Shown: positions 42,602 through 51,090, counted from the stretch's first letter. The stretch is DNA of 64,000 bases from CAZWKQ01 sp964634005 (GCA_964634005.1 CAZWKQ010000003.1:62001-126000); one strand, 5' to 3'. Program-made: numbers and translations. The notes: generated by a model not told the origin, from the letters alone.

Positions 42602-42666
42602 AAAACATTAAAAGTTTTAATTTTTCACAGGCAAAAATACACAATTATTTGAATTATTCACAGGCG
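42591..42666. repeat. three direct repeats (TTCACAGGC) at exact 33-base spacing over the AAA_14 start
   Basis: TTCACAGGCA starts at 42591 and again at 42624, and TTCACAGGCG starts at 42657. Each is preceded by AATTT or AATTA, which makes a 15-base conserved core. Read on the minus strand the core is TGCCTGTGAAAAATT. The copy nearest the gene contains its ATG and encodes residues 1-5. The middle copy overlaps the -7 element. The spacing of about three helical turns places all copies on one DNA face, as expected for an operator. It could instead be a duplication of the 5' end. Confidence 0.7.
42632..42639 (-). promoter_or_regulatory. Bacteroidota -7 promoter element for the AAA_14 gene (TATTTTTG)
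   Basis: On the minus strand TATTTTTG fits TAnnTTTG and ends 30 bases before the ATG. Its last two bases run into repeat 2. Confidence 0.4.
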
Positions 42667-42824
42667 AAATCATTTTTTATAGCAAAAAATTGCTTTCGCT
42701 ATAGTAAATTTTGCTGATTTTTTACCTATAGGTATTATTCCAAGAGGTATAAACTACAATTTAATTAAATAAAAAAAAGTAGCAAACGATAAAAAATTGA
42801 AAATTTAATTATTATAATTGTGGT

Positions 42825-43143
42825 ATGAATTTAATTTTACAATATAAAGAAACTATTGCTTTATGCATTAAAATTAAATATATATAAAGTAAGCAAGTTA
42901 TATTTGTTTGGGTCGATTCTTACTGATAATTTCAATTAAAACAGTGATATTGATTTATTGGTTCAATTTTCCGATGTTGGTGCCTATAAATATTTCAATA
43001 ATTATATGAATTTTAAAGAACAAATTGAATCTCTTCTAAAAAGGGAAATAGATATTGCTGAAATTCAAGCAATAAGAAATCCCATATTCAGGAAAATTAT
43101 TGATAGAGAAAAACTGTTGATATATGAACTAAAAATTGCTTAA
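42825..43143 (+). pseudogene. degraded MntA-type nucleotidyltransferase (antitoxin) gene
   Basis: From the ATG at 42825 the frame reads MNLILQYKETIALC and stops at 42885-42887. In the +1 frame the product resumes as KVSKLYLFGSILTDNFN, then TAA at 42937-42939, then NSDIDLLVQFSDVGAYKYF to the end (REKLLIYELKIA). If the stop is read as one residue, the sequence fits the nucleotidyltransferase signature GS-x10-DxD exactly. So a frameshift near 42867-42885 and a nonsense codon have broken an MntA gene of normal length (about 100 residues). MntA neutralises HepT by adding AMP to it. It overlaps the broken hepT by 20 bases, as intact pairs do. Confidence 0.85.
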
Positions 43144-43459
43144 ATGCTTATTTAATATCAAGTTAGCCTTAGATGAAATTTATAGTTTTTTTACCGAACA
43201 AACATTTAACCTCGAAAATTATTCAAATAATATAATTTTAAAATGAGCTGTGGAACGTAATCTTGAAATTATTGGCGAAGCAATGAACAGGTTATTGAGG
43301 GAAGCTCCTAACTTCCCAATAGAAAATGCATACCTTATTGTAGGGCTTATAAATCAAATAATTCATGATTACGATATGGTTTCAGATGAAATTATATGGG
43401 CTATACAGCTCAATCATTTACCAAAACTTAAAATAGAAGTAAATAATCTGTTTAGATAA
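43124..43459 (+). pseudogene. degraded HepT-type RNase toxin gene
   Basis: The frame ATG AAC TAA (stop at 43130-43132) continues as KLLKCLFNIKLALDEIYSFF, then LENYSNNIILK, a TGA at 43244-43246, then AVERNLEIIGEAMNRLLREA and IVGLINQIIHDYDMVSDEII to a TAA at 43457-43459. Without the two stops it is a full-length HepT (about 110 residues). The catalytic motif of this family, R-x4-6-H, is at NQIIHDYD, where the arginine of the usual LRNQIIHAYD is changed to isoleucine, a third sign of decay. The upstream partner is the broken mntA. This was probably a mobile toxin-antitoxin module that lost function. Confidence 0.85.
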
Positions 43460-43665
43460 ATCACTTTATACTGAACCTAACCAAAAATTAAATTTTAATT
43501 TGATAGCATTTTGTTTGCAGCTTTTTTGATTGGCAATTAGGAATATTAAAGAAAAAATTTATTTTTTTCTTGCATAAAAACTCTTATAGCAGATCTTCAA
43601 TAAAATTTATTCTGCTTTTTTTATCTTCATTTGTTATGTTATTGAAAACAAAATAACAGTTAATG

Positions 43666-44097
43666 TTATTTATTGGTTTTATCTTCTGGATTTTTATTAA
43701 ACACAAACATTTTCATAAGATAAAACGATATAACTGCCATAGGCAAAGAAATAATAACAGCACCGGTATATTTGTCGACACCTAGATAAAACAGTAATTT
43801 TAAACTTGCTACACTAAGCATATAAACGAGCAAATATACAGCAATAAATTTAAAAATCAATTTATTGCTTCTACTCTCAAATACCAATCTGCCGGTGGTT
43901 TTATAATTAAATAAGATGCCTAACATATTTGAAATAAACACAGCCAATGAATAATGTACACCAAAAAAAACCAGTATCCAGTAAACTGTCAGAGAGAACA
44001 ACGTATTTAAAGCACCAACGAATAAAAACCTGATAAATCTGGGTTTAATCATCCTGTAAAACCTGTTGATTGAGCTATTTAAAAGTTTTTCCAACAT
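43666..44097 (-). CDS. GtrA family membrane protein
   Basis: 143 residues with four membrane helices. The family opening KPRFIRFLFVGALNTLFSLT-V and the segment FGVHYSLAVFISNMLGILFN followed by FNYKTTGRLVF are typical. GtrA-like flippases are thought to move polyprenyl-linked sugars across the membrane in O-antigen or wall-glycan modification. No glycosyltransferase gene lies beside it. It directly follows the stop of the PagL-like gene in the same direction (no gap), so both may serve lipopolysaccharide remodelling, which is inference. Confidence 0.88.
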   Translation of the reverse strand: MLEKLLNSSINRFYRMIKPRFIRFLFVGALNTLFSLTVYWILVFFGVHYSLAVFISNMLGILFNYKTTGRLVFESRSNKLIFKFIAVYLLVYMLSVASLKLLFYLGVDKYTGAVIISLPMAVISFYLMKMFVFNKNPEDKTNK

Positions 44098-44709
44098 CTA
44101 ATTTATGTATTTTGATAAGCCTATAACCAGAAATGCATTGTTGATTCCCCAGTTTGGTTTTGCAAGGTTCGCATTTGATATATGTCTGAATCGCAATTCT
44201 GTATCTATTACGGTTCGTGAAGCGATAAAATAAGATAGTCCTATGGCAAAATTATCGGAAAAGATAAAACCTTTTACTTGTCTTCTTGTCGAAACAGTTA
44301 TAAAATGAGGACCTGAACCTATTTGCGAATAAAAATATGTTTTGTCTCCAAGCTTATATTTGTATCGGAAAGCTACATTAATACCATATTCTAATTCTTC
44401 GATTTTATTGTCGAGAAATACAAGATTTAATTGAGGTTCGAACATAATCCACAGTTTACTTCTGGTATCTTTTTTTATAAGCTCCCATCCAAAATTACCC
44501 ATAAGCAAAAGAGGCTTATAATGTTGTTCTTCGGGAAGTTCAATACTATAAAAACTTAAGCCGATTTTAAATCCTTTTTCCGAAAAGAAGTGTTTTGGTG
44601 ATTCCTGAGATATTACTTTAATAGAAAATAAAAAGATAACCGCAAAGATAGCAAAGGGTTTTGCAGAGAGTCGTATAGATTTGGAACAATATTTTTTAAA
44701 TTTAAACAT
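44098..44709 (-). CDS. PagL-like lipid A 3-O-deacylase / acyloxyacyl hydrolase family protein
   Basis: 203 residues from the ATG at 44709. A TTG at 44733 would overlap the upstream gene. A signal peptide (about 1-35) is followed by eight-strand-barrel-like amphipathic strands and the C-terminal signature RFRHISNANLAKPNWGINNA, with the active-site His176 and Ser178 in H-x-S-N. In PagL the third residue is a Glu 14 after the His. Here that position is Asn190, so the triad is incomplete as I align it. Removal of a 3-O acyl chain from lipid A in the outer membrane is the family role. It abuts the GtrA gene with no intergenic bases. Confidence 0.85.
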   Translation of the reverse strand: MFKFKKYCSKSIRLSAKPFAIFAVIFLFSIKVISQESPKHFFSEKGFKIGLSFYSIELPEEQHYKPLLLMGNFGWELIKKDTRSKLWIMFEPQLNLVFLDNKIEELEYGINVAFRYKYKLGDKTYFYSQIGSGPHFITVSTRRQVKGFIFSDNFAIGLSYFIASRTVIDTELRFRHISNANLAKPNWGINNAFLVIGLSKYIN

Positions 44710-44716
44710 AAAGTAG

Positions 44717-45094
44717 TTATAAATTATTTGCAATTCTTTTTAAACCATCAATTAAGCGTAAAACATTAAAGTTTATAAGCAACCCAAGTTTACAACCGGA
44801 TAATTTTAAATAAGTAATTACCTGTGCAGTATGAATATCATTTAATGCTTCAATTGCTTTTAGTTCAACCACAACTTTGCCCTCAACAAGCAAATCTAAA
44901 CGATATCCAATTTCTAATTTCACTTCATTGTAAATCAATGGTAATGCTTTTTGTTTTTCAACTTTTAAGCCCGATTTTTGTAATTCATAATAAAGACATT
45001 CAAGATAAGAGCTTTCTAATAAACCGGGTCCAAGTGCTTTATGAACTCTAATGGCACATCCAATTATTTTTTCCGAAATCTCATTTTCAGTCAT
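44717..45094 (-). CDS. GxxExxY protein
   Basis: 125 residues from the ATG at 45094. The frame extends upstream to 45166, but that part crosses a repeat cluster and is not protein-like. The name-giving motif appears in HKALGPGLLESSYLECLYYE (G-x-x-E-x-x-Y). EVKLEIGYRLDLLVEGKVVVE and LKAIEALNDIHTAQVITYLK then give a PD-(D/E)XK-like core (D, E-x-K). The family is very widespread in environmental bacteria, often in many copies per genome and next to short repeats, as here. Its function is unknown. A nuclease-fold mobile or defence role has been suggested by its fold only. Confidence 0.93.
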   Translation of the reverse strand: MTENEISEKIIGCAIRVHKALGPGLLESSYLECLYYELQKSGLKVEKQKALPLIYNEVKLEIGYRLDLLVEGKVVVELKAIEALNDIHTAQVITYLKLSGCKLGLLINFNVLRLIDGLKRIANNL

Positions 45095-45117
45095 AATATT
45101 ACTTTGAGATTTTAATA

Positions 45118-45157
45118 CTTTGCGGCTCTTTGTGAATAAAACTCTGCGACCTCTGCG
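45118..45157. repeat. cluster of four CTYTGYG heptamers upstream of the GxxExxY gene
   Basis: The plus strand shows CTTTGCG (45118-45124), CTTTGTG (45128-45134), CTCTGCG (45142-45148) and CTCTGCG (45151-45157). On the gene's strand they read as CGCAGAG/CACAAAG-type units. I recall the same kind of CRCAGAG series ahead of GxxExxY genes in many unrelated genomes, but I cannot check it here. Confidence 0.7.
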
Positions 45158-45168
45158 GTTAAACAAAA

Positions 45169-46893
45169 CTATATTTTAGAAATCCATTCAGTCAATTCTG
45201 CTAAGTTCATAGCCGGAATATCGAGTTTGTTTTTCTTACGAAATCCGTTTAAGTCGTTGAAAAGTTTGTTGATGTTGGCTTCTTTCAAAGATGATAGAGT
45301 ATTAAAACCTAATTTTCGTAAAGGCTGTATCCAATATTCAGGAATCCCTATATTTAAAAATTCCACATCCGATGATTGAGTAACTTTTTTCTCTGGTCTC
45401 ATTTGAGGGAAAAATAGTACTTCCTGTATTGATTGAGAATTTGTAAGAAACATAACAAGTCGGTCAACGCCTATACCCATTCCTGCCATTGGAGGCATTC
45501 CATATTCCATGGCTCTTAGGAAATCCTGATCGATAAACATAGCTTCATCGTCGCCTTTTTCCGATAGTTTAAGTTGTTCCTGAAAACGCTCGCGCTGGTC
45601 AATAGGGTCATTAAGCTCGGTATAAGCATTGGCAAGTTCTTTACCGTTTACGAAAAGTTCAAAACGTTCGGTAAGTTCAGGATTATTGCGGTGCTTTTTG
45701 CATAGCGGCGACATTTCAACCGGATAATCAGTGATGAAAGTTGGCTGAATATAATGATGTTCGCATTTTTCGCTGAAAATCTCATCTATGAGTTTACCTT
45801 TCCCCATGGTTGAGTTGGTCTCAATTTGGAGTTTATTGCAAATTTCCCTTATTTGCTCCTCGTCCATGCCAGTAATATCGAAACCGGTATGTTCTTTTAT
45901 GGCGTCAATCATGGTAACTCTGCGAAACGGAGCTTTAAATTCAATAATGTTTTCACCATATTTTACCGAAGTGCTTCCATGAATGTCTAATGCGACTTTT
46001 TCGAGCATTTTTTCGGTAAATTCCATCATCCAATTATAGTCTTTGTATGCCACATAAATTTCCATAACAGTAAATTCGGGATTATGTGTGCGATCCATAC
46101 CTTCGTTACGGAAATCTTTGGCAAATTCGTAAACGCCGTCGAATCCTCCGACTATTAGTCTTTTAAGATACAATTCATTAGCAATTCGTAAGTATAAGGG
46201 TATATTCAATGCGTTATGATGAGTAATAAACGGACGAGCGGCAGCACCACCGGGGATAGGTTGAAGAATTGGAGTTTCTACTTCAAGATAACCCTGTGAG
46301 TTGAAATATTCTCTCATCGATTGAATTATCCTTGTGCGTTTAACAAATACATCTTTTACACCTTCATTAACAATCAAATCAACATATCGCTGACGATAAC
46401 GTTGTTCGGGATCGCTGAAAGCATCGTAAACCACACCGTCTTTTTCTTTTACGATAGGCAATGGCTTCAATGATTTGCTTAACAATTTCAAATCGGTAAC
46501 ATGTATGCTTATTTCGCCCATTTGAGTAGTGAAAACATAGCCCTTTACTCCAATAATGTCTCCAATATCCATCATCTTTTTAAAGACATTATTGTAAAAC
46601 GACTTATCCTCTCCTTTACAAATATCATCGCGTTTTATATACAACTGAATTCTTCCGACACTATCTTGCAACTCGACGAAAGATGCTGCGCCCATAATTC
46701 GACGACTCATTATTCGTCCGGCTATGCTTACATCCTGAAAAAGAGTATTATCATTTGGATATTTTTCTAATATCTCTTTAGTTTTTACATTAACCTCAAA
46801 TAATTCGGCAGGATATGGATTAATTCCTGCTTTTTTCAACTCTTCTAATGACTGTCTTCTGAATAATTCTTGTTCGCTAAGTTCTGAATACAT
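45169..46893 (-). CDS. lysS: lysyl-tRNA synthetase (class II)
   Basis: 574 residues from the ATG at 46893 (MYSELSEQELFRRQSLEEL). An upstream in-frame start would add a 19-residue non-conserved leader. The N-terminal OB anticodon domain has VSIAGRIMSRRIMGAASFVE. The class II core has motif 2, FAKDFRNEGMDRTHNPEFTV, and motif 3, GMPPMAGMGIGVDRLVMFLT. A C-terminal extension (about 505-574, KLGFNTLSSLKEANINKLFN) beyond the bacterial core is a Bacteroidota trait. It charges tRNA-Lys. A -7 element lies 15 bases before the ATG, and the gene is divergent from nqrA. Confidence 0.97.
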   Translation of the reverse strand: MYSELSEQELFRRQSLEELKKAGINPYPAELFEVNVKTKEILEKYPNDNTLFQDVSIAGRIMSRRIMGAASFVELQDSVGRIQLYIKRDDICKGEDKSFYNNVFKKMMDIGDIIGVKGYVFTTQMGEISIHVTDLKLLSKSLKPLPIVKEKDGVVYDAFSDPEQRYRQRYVDLIVNEGVKDVFVKRTRIIQSMREYFNSQGYLEVETPILQPIPGGAAARPFITHHNALNIPLYLRIANELYLKRLIVGGFDGVYEFAKDFRNEGMDRTHNPEFTVMEIYVAYKDYNWMMEFTEKMLEKVALDIHGSTSVKYGENIIEFKAPFRRVTMIDAIKEHTGFDITGMDEEQIREICNKLQIETNSTMGKGKLIDEIFSEKCEHHYIQPTFITDYPVEMSPLCKKHRNNPELTERFELFVNGKELANAYTELNDPIDQRERFQEQLKLSEKGDDEAMFIDQDFLRAMEYGMPPMAGMGIGVDRLVMFLTNSQSIQEVLFFPQMRPEKKVTQSSDVEFLNIGIPEYWIQPLRKLGFNTLSSLKEANINKLFNDLNGFRKKNKLDIPAMNLAELTEWISKI

Positions 46894-46908
46894 AGTATAA
46901 AATTTTTG

Positions 46909-46916
46909 CAAAGATA
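46909..46916 (-). promoter_or_regulatory. Bacteroidota -7 promoter element for lysS (TATCTTTG)
   Basis: On the minus strand TATCTTTG fits TAnnTTTG, 15 bases before the lysS ATG. The mRNA leader would therefore be only about 9-10 bases. Confidence 0.45.
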
Positions 46917-47096
46917 TTGAAATAAGAAAAATATGAAAAAAAGAGTACAAAGTGTCGTTTTAAAAAGTCATCTCATTTTTATTTAGAAAAATGCTTAATT
47001 TTAAAAAATATTTTTCAAAGAATGACAAAACTTTTTATTGCATGTATTGTTAATTATTTCACAATATTATTTTAGTATAATTTAATTAATATTTAA

Positions 47097-47104
47097 TATT
47101 TTTG
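47097..47104 (+). promoter_or_regulatory. Bacteroidota -7 promoter element of the nqr operon (TATTTTTG)
   Basis: TATTTTTG fits TAnnTTTG and ends 52 bases before the nqrA ATG. The region 46917-47096 otherwise holds only AT-rich DNA. Confidence 0.45.
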
Positions 47105-47156
47105 CAATATAATACTTAAAATAGCCGGTAAATAGCAAAAAATCAAAATAAAAGAT

Positions 47157-48509
47157 ATGTCAAAACATATAAAACTTAAAAAAGGGCTTGATATAAAACT
47201 TTATGGTGAGGCTGAGAAAATATTCTTCAATACATTAAAAATAGAAAAGTGTGCGATAAAGCCGACCGACTTTACAGGGTTAACTCCAAAACTGCTTGTC
47301 AAAGAAGGTGATTATGTAGAGTGCGGTACTCCAATACTTTTCGACAAGAATAACGAAAAAATTAAAATTACCTCACCGGCTTCAGGAACAGTTAGTTCGA
47401 TAGTTAGAGGCGAAAAAAGAATTCTCAGGGAAATAATTATTGACTTATCTTCCGAACAAAAGTTTATTGACTTTGGGAAAGCCAATCCAAGCGAATTGTC
47501 GAAAGAAGAAATAACTGAAAAACTTTTGCAAAGTGGGGTCTGGGCTACTATAAGACAGAGGCCTTATTCAATTATTGCAAATCCGTCGAGCAATCCTAAA
47601 GCAATATTTATTTCAGGTTTTGATACTTCACCATTGGCGCCGGATTATGATTTTATAGTTCACGGGAATGGTGAATTTTTTCAGGCAGGACTTGATGCTT
47701 TAAGCAAATTAACTCAGGGCAAAGTTTATTTGAACCTGAACCCGCAAATGAATACCTCAAAGGTATTTATTAATTCGAGAAATGTAGAGATAAACTATTT
47801 TAGCGGACCTCATCCTGCAGGCAATGTCGGAATTCAAATACACCATATTGACCCTATAAATAAAGGAGATATTGTTTGGTATGTAAATCCTCAACACGTT
47901 ATTACAATTGGCAGATTGTTTTTGGAAGGAAAATACAATTCAAGCAAAATAATTGCAGTTACAGGCTCCGAAGTTTTAAATCCAAAGTACGCCAAAGTTA
48001 TAAGCGGATGTCAGATTTCAGGGCTGATCGATAATAATGTTACCGATAAAAATCTGAGATTTATAAGCGGAAACGTATTAACCGGAACAAAAATAAATAA
48101 AGACGGTTTTTTAGGATTCTACGATAATCAAATAACCGTTATACCCGAAGGTGATTATTATGAGTTTTTTGGATGGGCATTACCGGGTTTCAATAAATTT
48201 AGTTTCTCTAGAACATTTTTCTCTTGGTTATTCCCAAACAGAAAGTATGTACAAGACACTAATTTGCATGGAGGAGAACGCGCTTATGTTATAACAGGCG
48301 AATATGAAAAAGTATTACCTATGGATATACTCCCCATGCAGTTAATAAAAGCAATTTTGGTCGAAGATATTGACAAGATGGAGCAACTTGGAATTTACGA
48401 AGTTGATGAAGAAGACTTTGCCCTTGTTGAATATATTGATACATCGAAAACCGAAATTCAATCGATTATCAGAAAAGGTCTTGACCTTATAAGAAAAGAA
48501 ATGAGCTAA
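47157..48509 (+). CDS. nqrA: Na+-translocating NADH:quinone reductase subunit A
   Basis: 450 residues. It starts SKHIKLKKGLDIKLYGEAEK, the usual NqrA start. A lipoyl-like barrel is seen in VKEGDYVECGTPILFDKNNE and SPASGTVSSIVRGEKRILRE. GPHPAGNVGIQIHHIDPINK is near residue 220, and the C-terminal sandwich has DTNLHGGERAYVITGEYEKV. NqrA is the peripheral cytoplasmic subunit involved in quinone reduction. It is the first gene of the complete nqrABCDEF operon, with a -7 element 52 bases upstream and the rest following at gaps of 6-34 bases. Confidence 0.97.
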   Translation: MSKHIKLKKGLDIKLYGEAEKIFFNTLKIEKCAIKPTDFTGLTPKLLVKEGDYVECGTPILFDKNNEKIKITSPASGTVSSIVRGEKRILREIIIDLSSEQKFIDFGKANPSELSKEEITEKLLQSGVWATIRQRPYSIIANPSSNPKAIFISGFDTSPLAPDYDFIVHGNGEFFQAGLDALSKLTQGKVYLNLNPQMNTSKVFINSRNVEINYFSGPHPAGNVGIQIHHIDPINKGDIVWYVNPQHVITIGRLFLEGKYNSSKIIAVTGSEVLNPKYAKVISGCQISGLIDNNVTDKNLRFISGNVLTGTKINKDGFLGFYDNQITVIPEGDYYEFFGWALPGFNKFSFSRTFFSWLFPNRKYVQDTNLHGGERAYVITGEYEKVLPMDILPMQLIKAILVEDIDKMEQLGIYEVDEEDFALVEYIDTSKTEIQSIIRKGLDLIRKEMS

Positions 48510-48543
48510 AAACACAAAAGATACATAAAACCAGACGAAAAAA

Positions 48544-49704
48544 ATGAAAGCATTAAGAAATTTCATTGACAAAATTAAACCGAATTTTGAAAAAGGCGGT
48601 AAGTTTGAAAAACTGCACTCTACATTTGATGCATTCGAGACTTTCCTTTTTGTTCCAAATAAAACTACTTTCAAAGGAAGTCATATTCGCGACAGCATAG
48701 ATATGAAAAGGACTATGAGCATGGTGTTAATTTCATTGATGCCTGCATTACTTTTCGGAATGTGGAATGTAGGATATCAACATCATTTATCCATAGGCGA
48801 ACACAAATCTGTTTTAGAAAATTTTATTTTCGGATTTATTAAAGTATTGCCGATTATAGCAGTAACATATATTGTAGGACTTGGGATTGAATTTATTTTT
48901 GCTCAAATCAGAGGGCATGAAGTAAATGAAGGATTTTTAGTTTCGGGAATGCTTATCCCAATGGTTATGCCTGTCGATGTTCCTTTATGGATGGTGGCTG
49001 TAGCTACTGCTTTTGCGGTAATATTCGGAAAAGAAGTATTTGGCGGTACAGGTATGAATGTGTTTAACCCTGCACTATTAGCCCGAGCTTTTATATTTTT
49101 TGCTTATCCGTCGAAAATAACCGGAGATTTTGTATGGGTTGCCGGATTGTCGGAAGGTAAAGGAATAGTTGACGGGTTTTCAGGAGCTACACCATTAGGT
49201 CATTGGGGACAAAACATTGTAGATAAAACACCATTCTGGGATATGTTTTGGGGCTTTATTCCCGGTTCTATCGGCGAAACTTCTACTTTTGCCATTTTGA
49301 TAGGAGCTTTTATCCTTATTTATACCGGAGTCGGAAGCTGGCGAATAATTATTTCAACCATTGCAGGCGGAATAGTTATGTCGCTTATTTTTAACGCTTT
49401 TGCCGTTAATGATTATATGAGAGTAAGCCCTATTACACATTTAGTAATGGGCGGATTTATGTTTGGTGCCGTTTTTATGGCTACTGACCCTGTATCATCT
49501 GCTCAAACCAATACCGGTAAATGGATTTATGGCTTCCTTGTCGGACTTTTTGCCATAATGATCAGAGTTTTCAATCCTGCATACCCCGAAGGTATGATGA
49601 TGGCTATATTACTTATGAATGCATTTGCCCCTCTTATTGATTTCTACGTAATAGAGGCAAATATCAAAAGAAGAATGAAAAGAATGAAAAATGTAAAGGC
49701 TTAA
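48544..49704 (+). CDS. nqrB: Na+-translocating NADH:quinone reductase subunit B
   Basis: 386 residues with about ten membrane helices. The FMN attachment site is GFSGATPLGHWGQ (the S-G-A-T threonine, about residue 220), where FMN is bound covalently by a phosphodiester. The substrate-side motif GMNVFNPALLARAFIFFAYP is near 174. It forms the sodium channel core with NqrD and NqrE. The order and the length fit the family. It begins 34 bases after nqrA. Confidence 0.97.
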   Translation: MKALRNFIDKIKPNFEKGGKFEKLHSTFDAFETFLFVPNKTTFKGSHIRDSIDMKRTMSMVLISLMPALLFGMWNVGYQHHLSIGEHKSVLENFIFGFIKVLPIIAVTYIVGLGIEFIFAQIRGHEVNEGFLVSGMLIPMVMPVDVPLWMVAVATAFAVIFGKEVFGGTGMNVFNPALLARAFIFFAYPSKITGDFVWVAGLSEGKGIVDGFSGATPLGHWGQNIVDKTPFWDMFWGFIPGSIGETSTFAILIGAFILIYTGVGSWRIIISTIAGGIVMSLIFNAFAVNDYMRVSPITHLVMGGFMFGAVFMATDPVSSAQTNTGKWIYGFLVGLFAIMIRVFNPAYPEGMMMAILLMNAFAPLIDFYVIEANIKRRMKRMKNVKA

Positions 49705-49731
49705 AATTTAATAATTTAATACTAAAAAGCA

Positions 49732-50430
49732 ATGTTCAGTAATAGATACATTTTTATATATGCATCGGTTTTGGTGGTTTTGGTTGCAATAATACTTACT
49801 ATAGCAGCAGTTCAATTGAAACCATTTCAGGATAATAATAAAAGGGTTGAAAAAATGCAGAATATACTAAGTTCGCTAAATATTGAAAGCACACCTCAAA
49901 ATGCCAAAACTCTGTATGAAAAAACTATAGTTAACACAATGGTAATAAATAACAAAGGCGAAGTTATACCTAAAATGAATGCTTTTGATATTGATTTGTA
50001 TTATGAACTGAAAAAAGCACCTGAAGCCCGTAATCTTCCTGTTTATGTCGCCAAACTTGACAACGGGGATACTCTTTATGTTACTCAAGTAAGAGGTAAA
50101 GGGTTATGGGGGCCTATTTGGGGTTTCATTTCATTTAAAACTGATATGAATACAATTTTTGGAGCTTATTTCGATCACAAAGGAGAAACTCCCGGTTTAG
50201 GTGCCGAAATCGACACAAAAAAATTCCAAAACCAATTTAAAGAAAAGAAAATTTTCGATGAATCGGGGAAGTTTACTTCTGTAAAAACAATTAAAGGTGG
50301 GGCTAAACCCGGAGATATTCACGGTGTTGATGCAATATCGGGGGGAACTATTACCAGTAATGGAGTTACTGATATGCTAAGAGATTGTTTATTAGACTAC
50401 CAAAATTTTTTTAATAAAAACAGAAAATAA
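49732..50430 (+). CDS. nqrC: Na+-translocating NADH:quinone reductase subunit C
   Basis: 232 residues. An N-terminal membrane helix (IFIYASVLVVLVAIILTIAA) anchors a soluble FMN-binding domain on the outer side. GKGLWGPIWGFISFKTDMNT and GETPGLGAEIDTKKFQNQF are typical. The covalent FMN threonine is in DAISGGTITSNGVTDML (S-G-x-T-x-T, about residue 205). The length of 232 is slightly short against Vibrio (about 257) but normal for the phylum. Confidence 0.97.
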   Translation: MFSNRYIFIYASVLVVLVAIILTIAAVQLKPFQDNNKRVEKMQNILSSLNIESTPQNAKTLYEKTIVNTMVINNKGEVIPKMNAFDIDLYYELKKAPEARNLPVYVAKLDNGDTLYVTQVRGKGLWGPIWGFISFKTDMNTIFGAYFDHKGETPGLGAEIDTKKFQNQFKEKKIFDESGKFTSVKTIKGGAKPGDIHGVDAISGGTITSNGVTDMLRDCLLDYQNFFNKNRK

Positions 50431-50436
50431 TGAACT

Positions 50437-51090
50437 ATGGAAAATAATACTTTAAAAAAAGAATCAATTTTTTCATCACAGAATTTGAAGCTGTTAAAAG
50501 GTCCTCTGAACGATAATAACCCTATTACTGTGCAGGTACTCGGTATTTGCTCGGCATTGGCAGTTACAGTACAGCTTAAACCGGCATTAGTAATGGCTCT
50601 TTCGGTTATAATAGTTACCGGATTTTCAAATTTAATAATTTCATTTCTCAGAAACGGAATCCCTCCAAGTATAAGAATCATAGTTCAACTTGTGGTAATA
50701 GCTTCATTGGTTATCATTGTTGACCAGATTCTCAAAGCATTTGTATATGATGTAAGTAAAAAGCTATCGGTTTTTGTCGGGTTAATTATTACTAACTGTA
50801 TATTAATGGGACGATTAGAAGCGTTTGCTATGGGAAATAAACCGTGGCAATCATTTTTAGACGGTATAGGCAATGGATTCGGTTATGGTCTTATACTTAT
50901 AATTGTCGGATTTTTCAGAGAATTATTAGGCTATGGTTCATTATTGGGATATAGAATAATTCCCGAAAATATATACAAGTTTGGTTACGAGAATAATGGT
51001 CTTATGATACTTCCTCCAATGGCACTTATTACTGTAGGAACAATTATTTGGGTTCAAAGAAGCCGTAACCGTAAGTTGATAGAAAAATAA
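50437..51090 (+). CDS. nqrD: Na+-translocating NADH:quinone reductase subunit D
   Basis: 217 residues and six membrane helices. It starts at the ATG at 50437, 6 bases after nqrC. The family motifs GPLNDNNPITVQVLGICSAL, SVFVGLIITNCILMGRLEAF and GFGYGLILIIVGFFRELLGY are kept. The two cysteines, in GICSAL and TNCILMG, match the pair that holds the 2Fe-2S cluster with NqrE in the membrane. This places the subunit in the middle of the electron path. Confidence 0.97.
   Translation: MENNTLKKESIFSSQNLKLLKGPLNDNNPITVQVLGICSALAVTVQLKPALVMALSVIIVTGFSNLIISFLRNGIPPSIRIIVQLVVIASLVIIVDQILKAFVYDVSKKLSVFVGLIITNCILMGRLEAFAMGNKPWQSFLDGIGNGFGYGLILIIVGFFRELLGYGSLLGYRIIPENIYKFGYENNGLMILPPMALITVGTIIWVQRSRNRKLIEK

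Noticed and set aside
42825..43459. Possible programmed frameshift or stop-codon recoding in the mntA/hepT remnants
   Set aside because: Two TAA and one TGA plus a frameshift and a changed active-site residue are too many for recoding, and there is no slippery site or structure. TAA and TGA act as normal stops elsewhere in the window. Decay is simpler.
43550..43580. A-run and T-run pair that could form a stem (AAGAAAAAA / TTTTTTTCTT) in the gap before the GtrA gene
   Set aside because: It is a pure A/T stem with no GC, so unlikely to terminate. It looks like chance in very AT-rich DNA.
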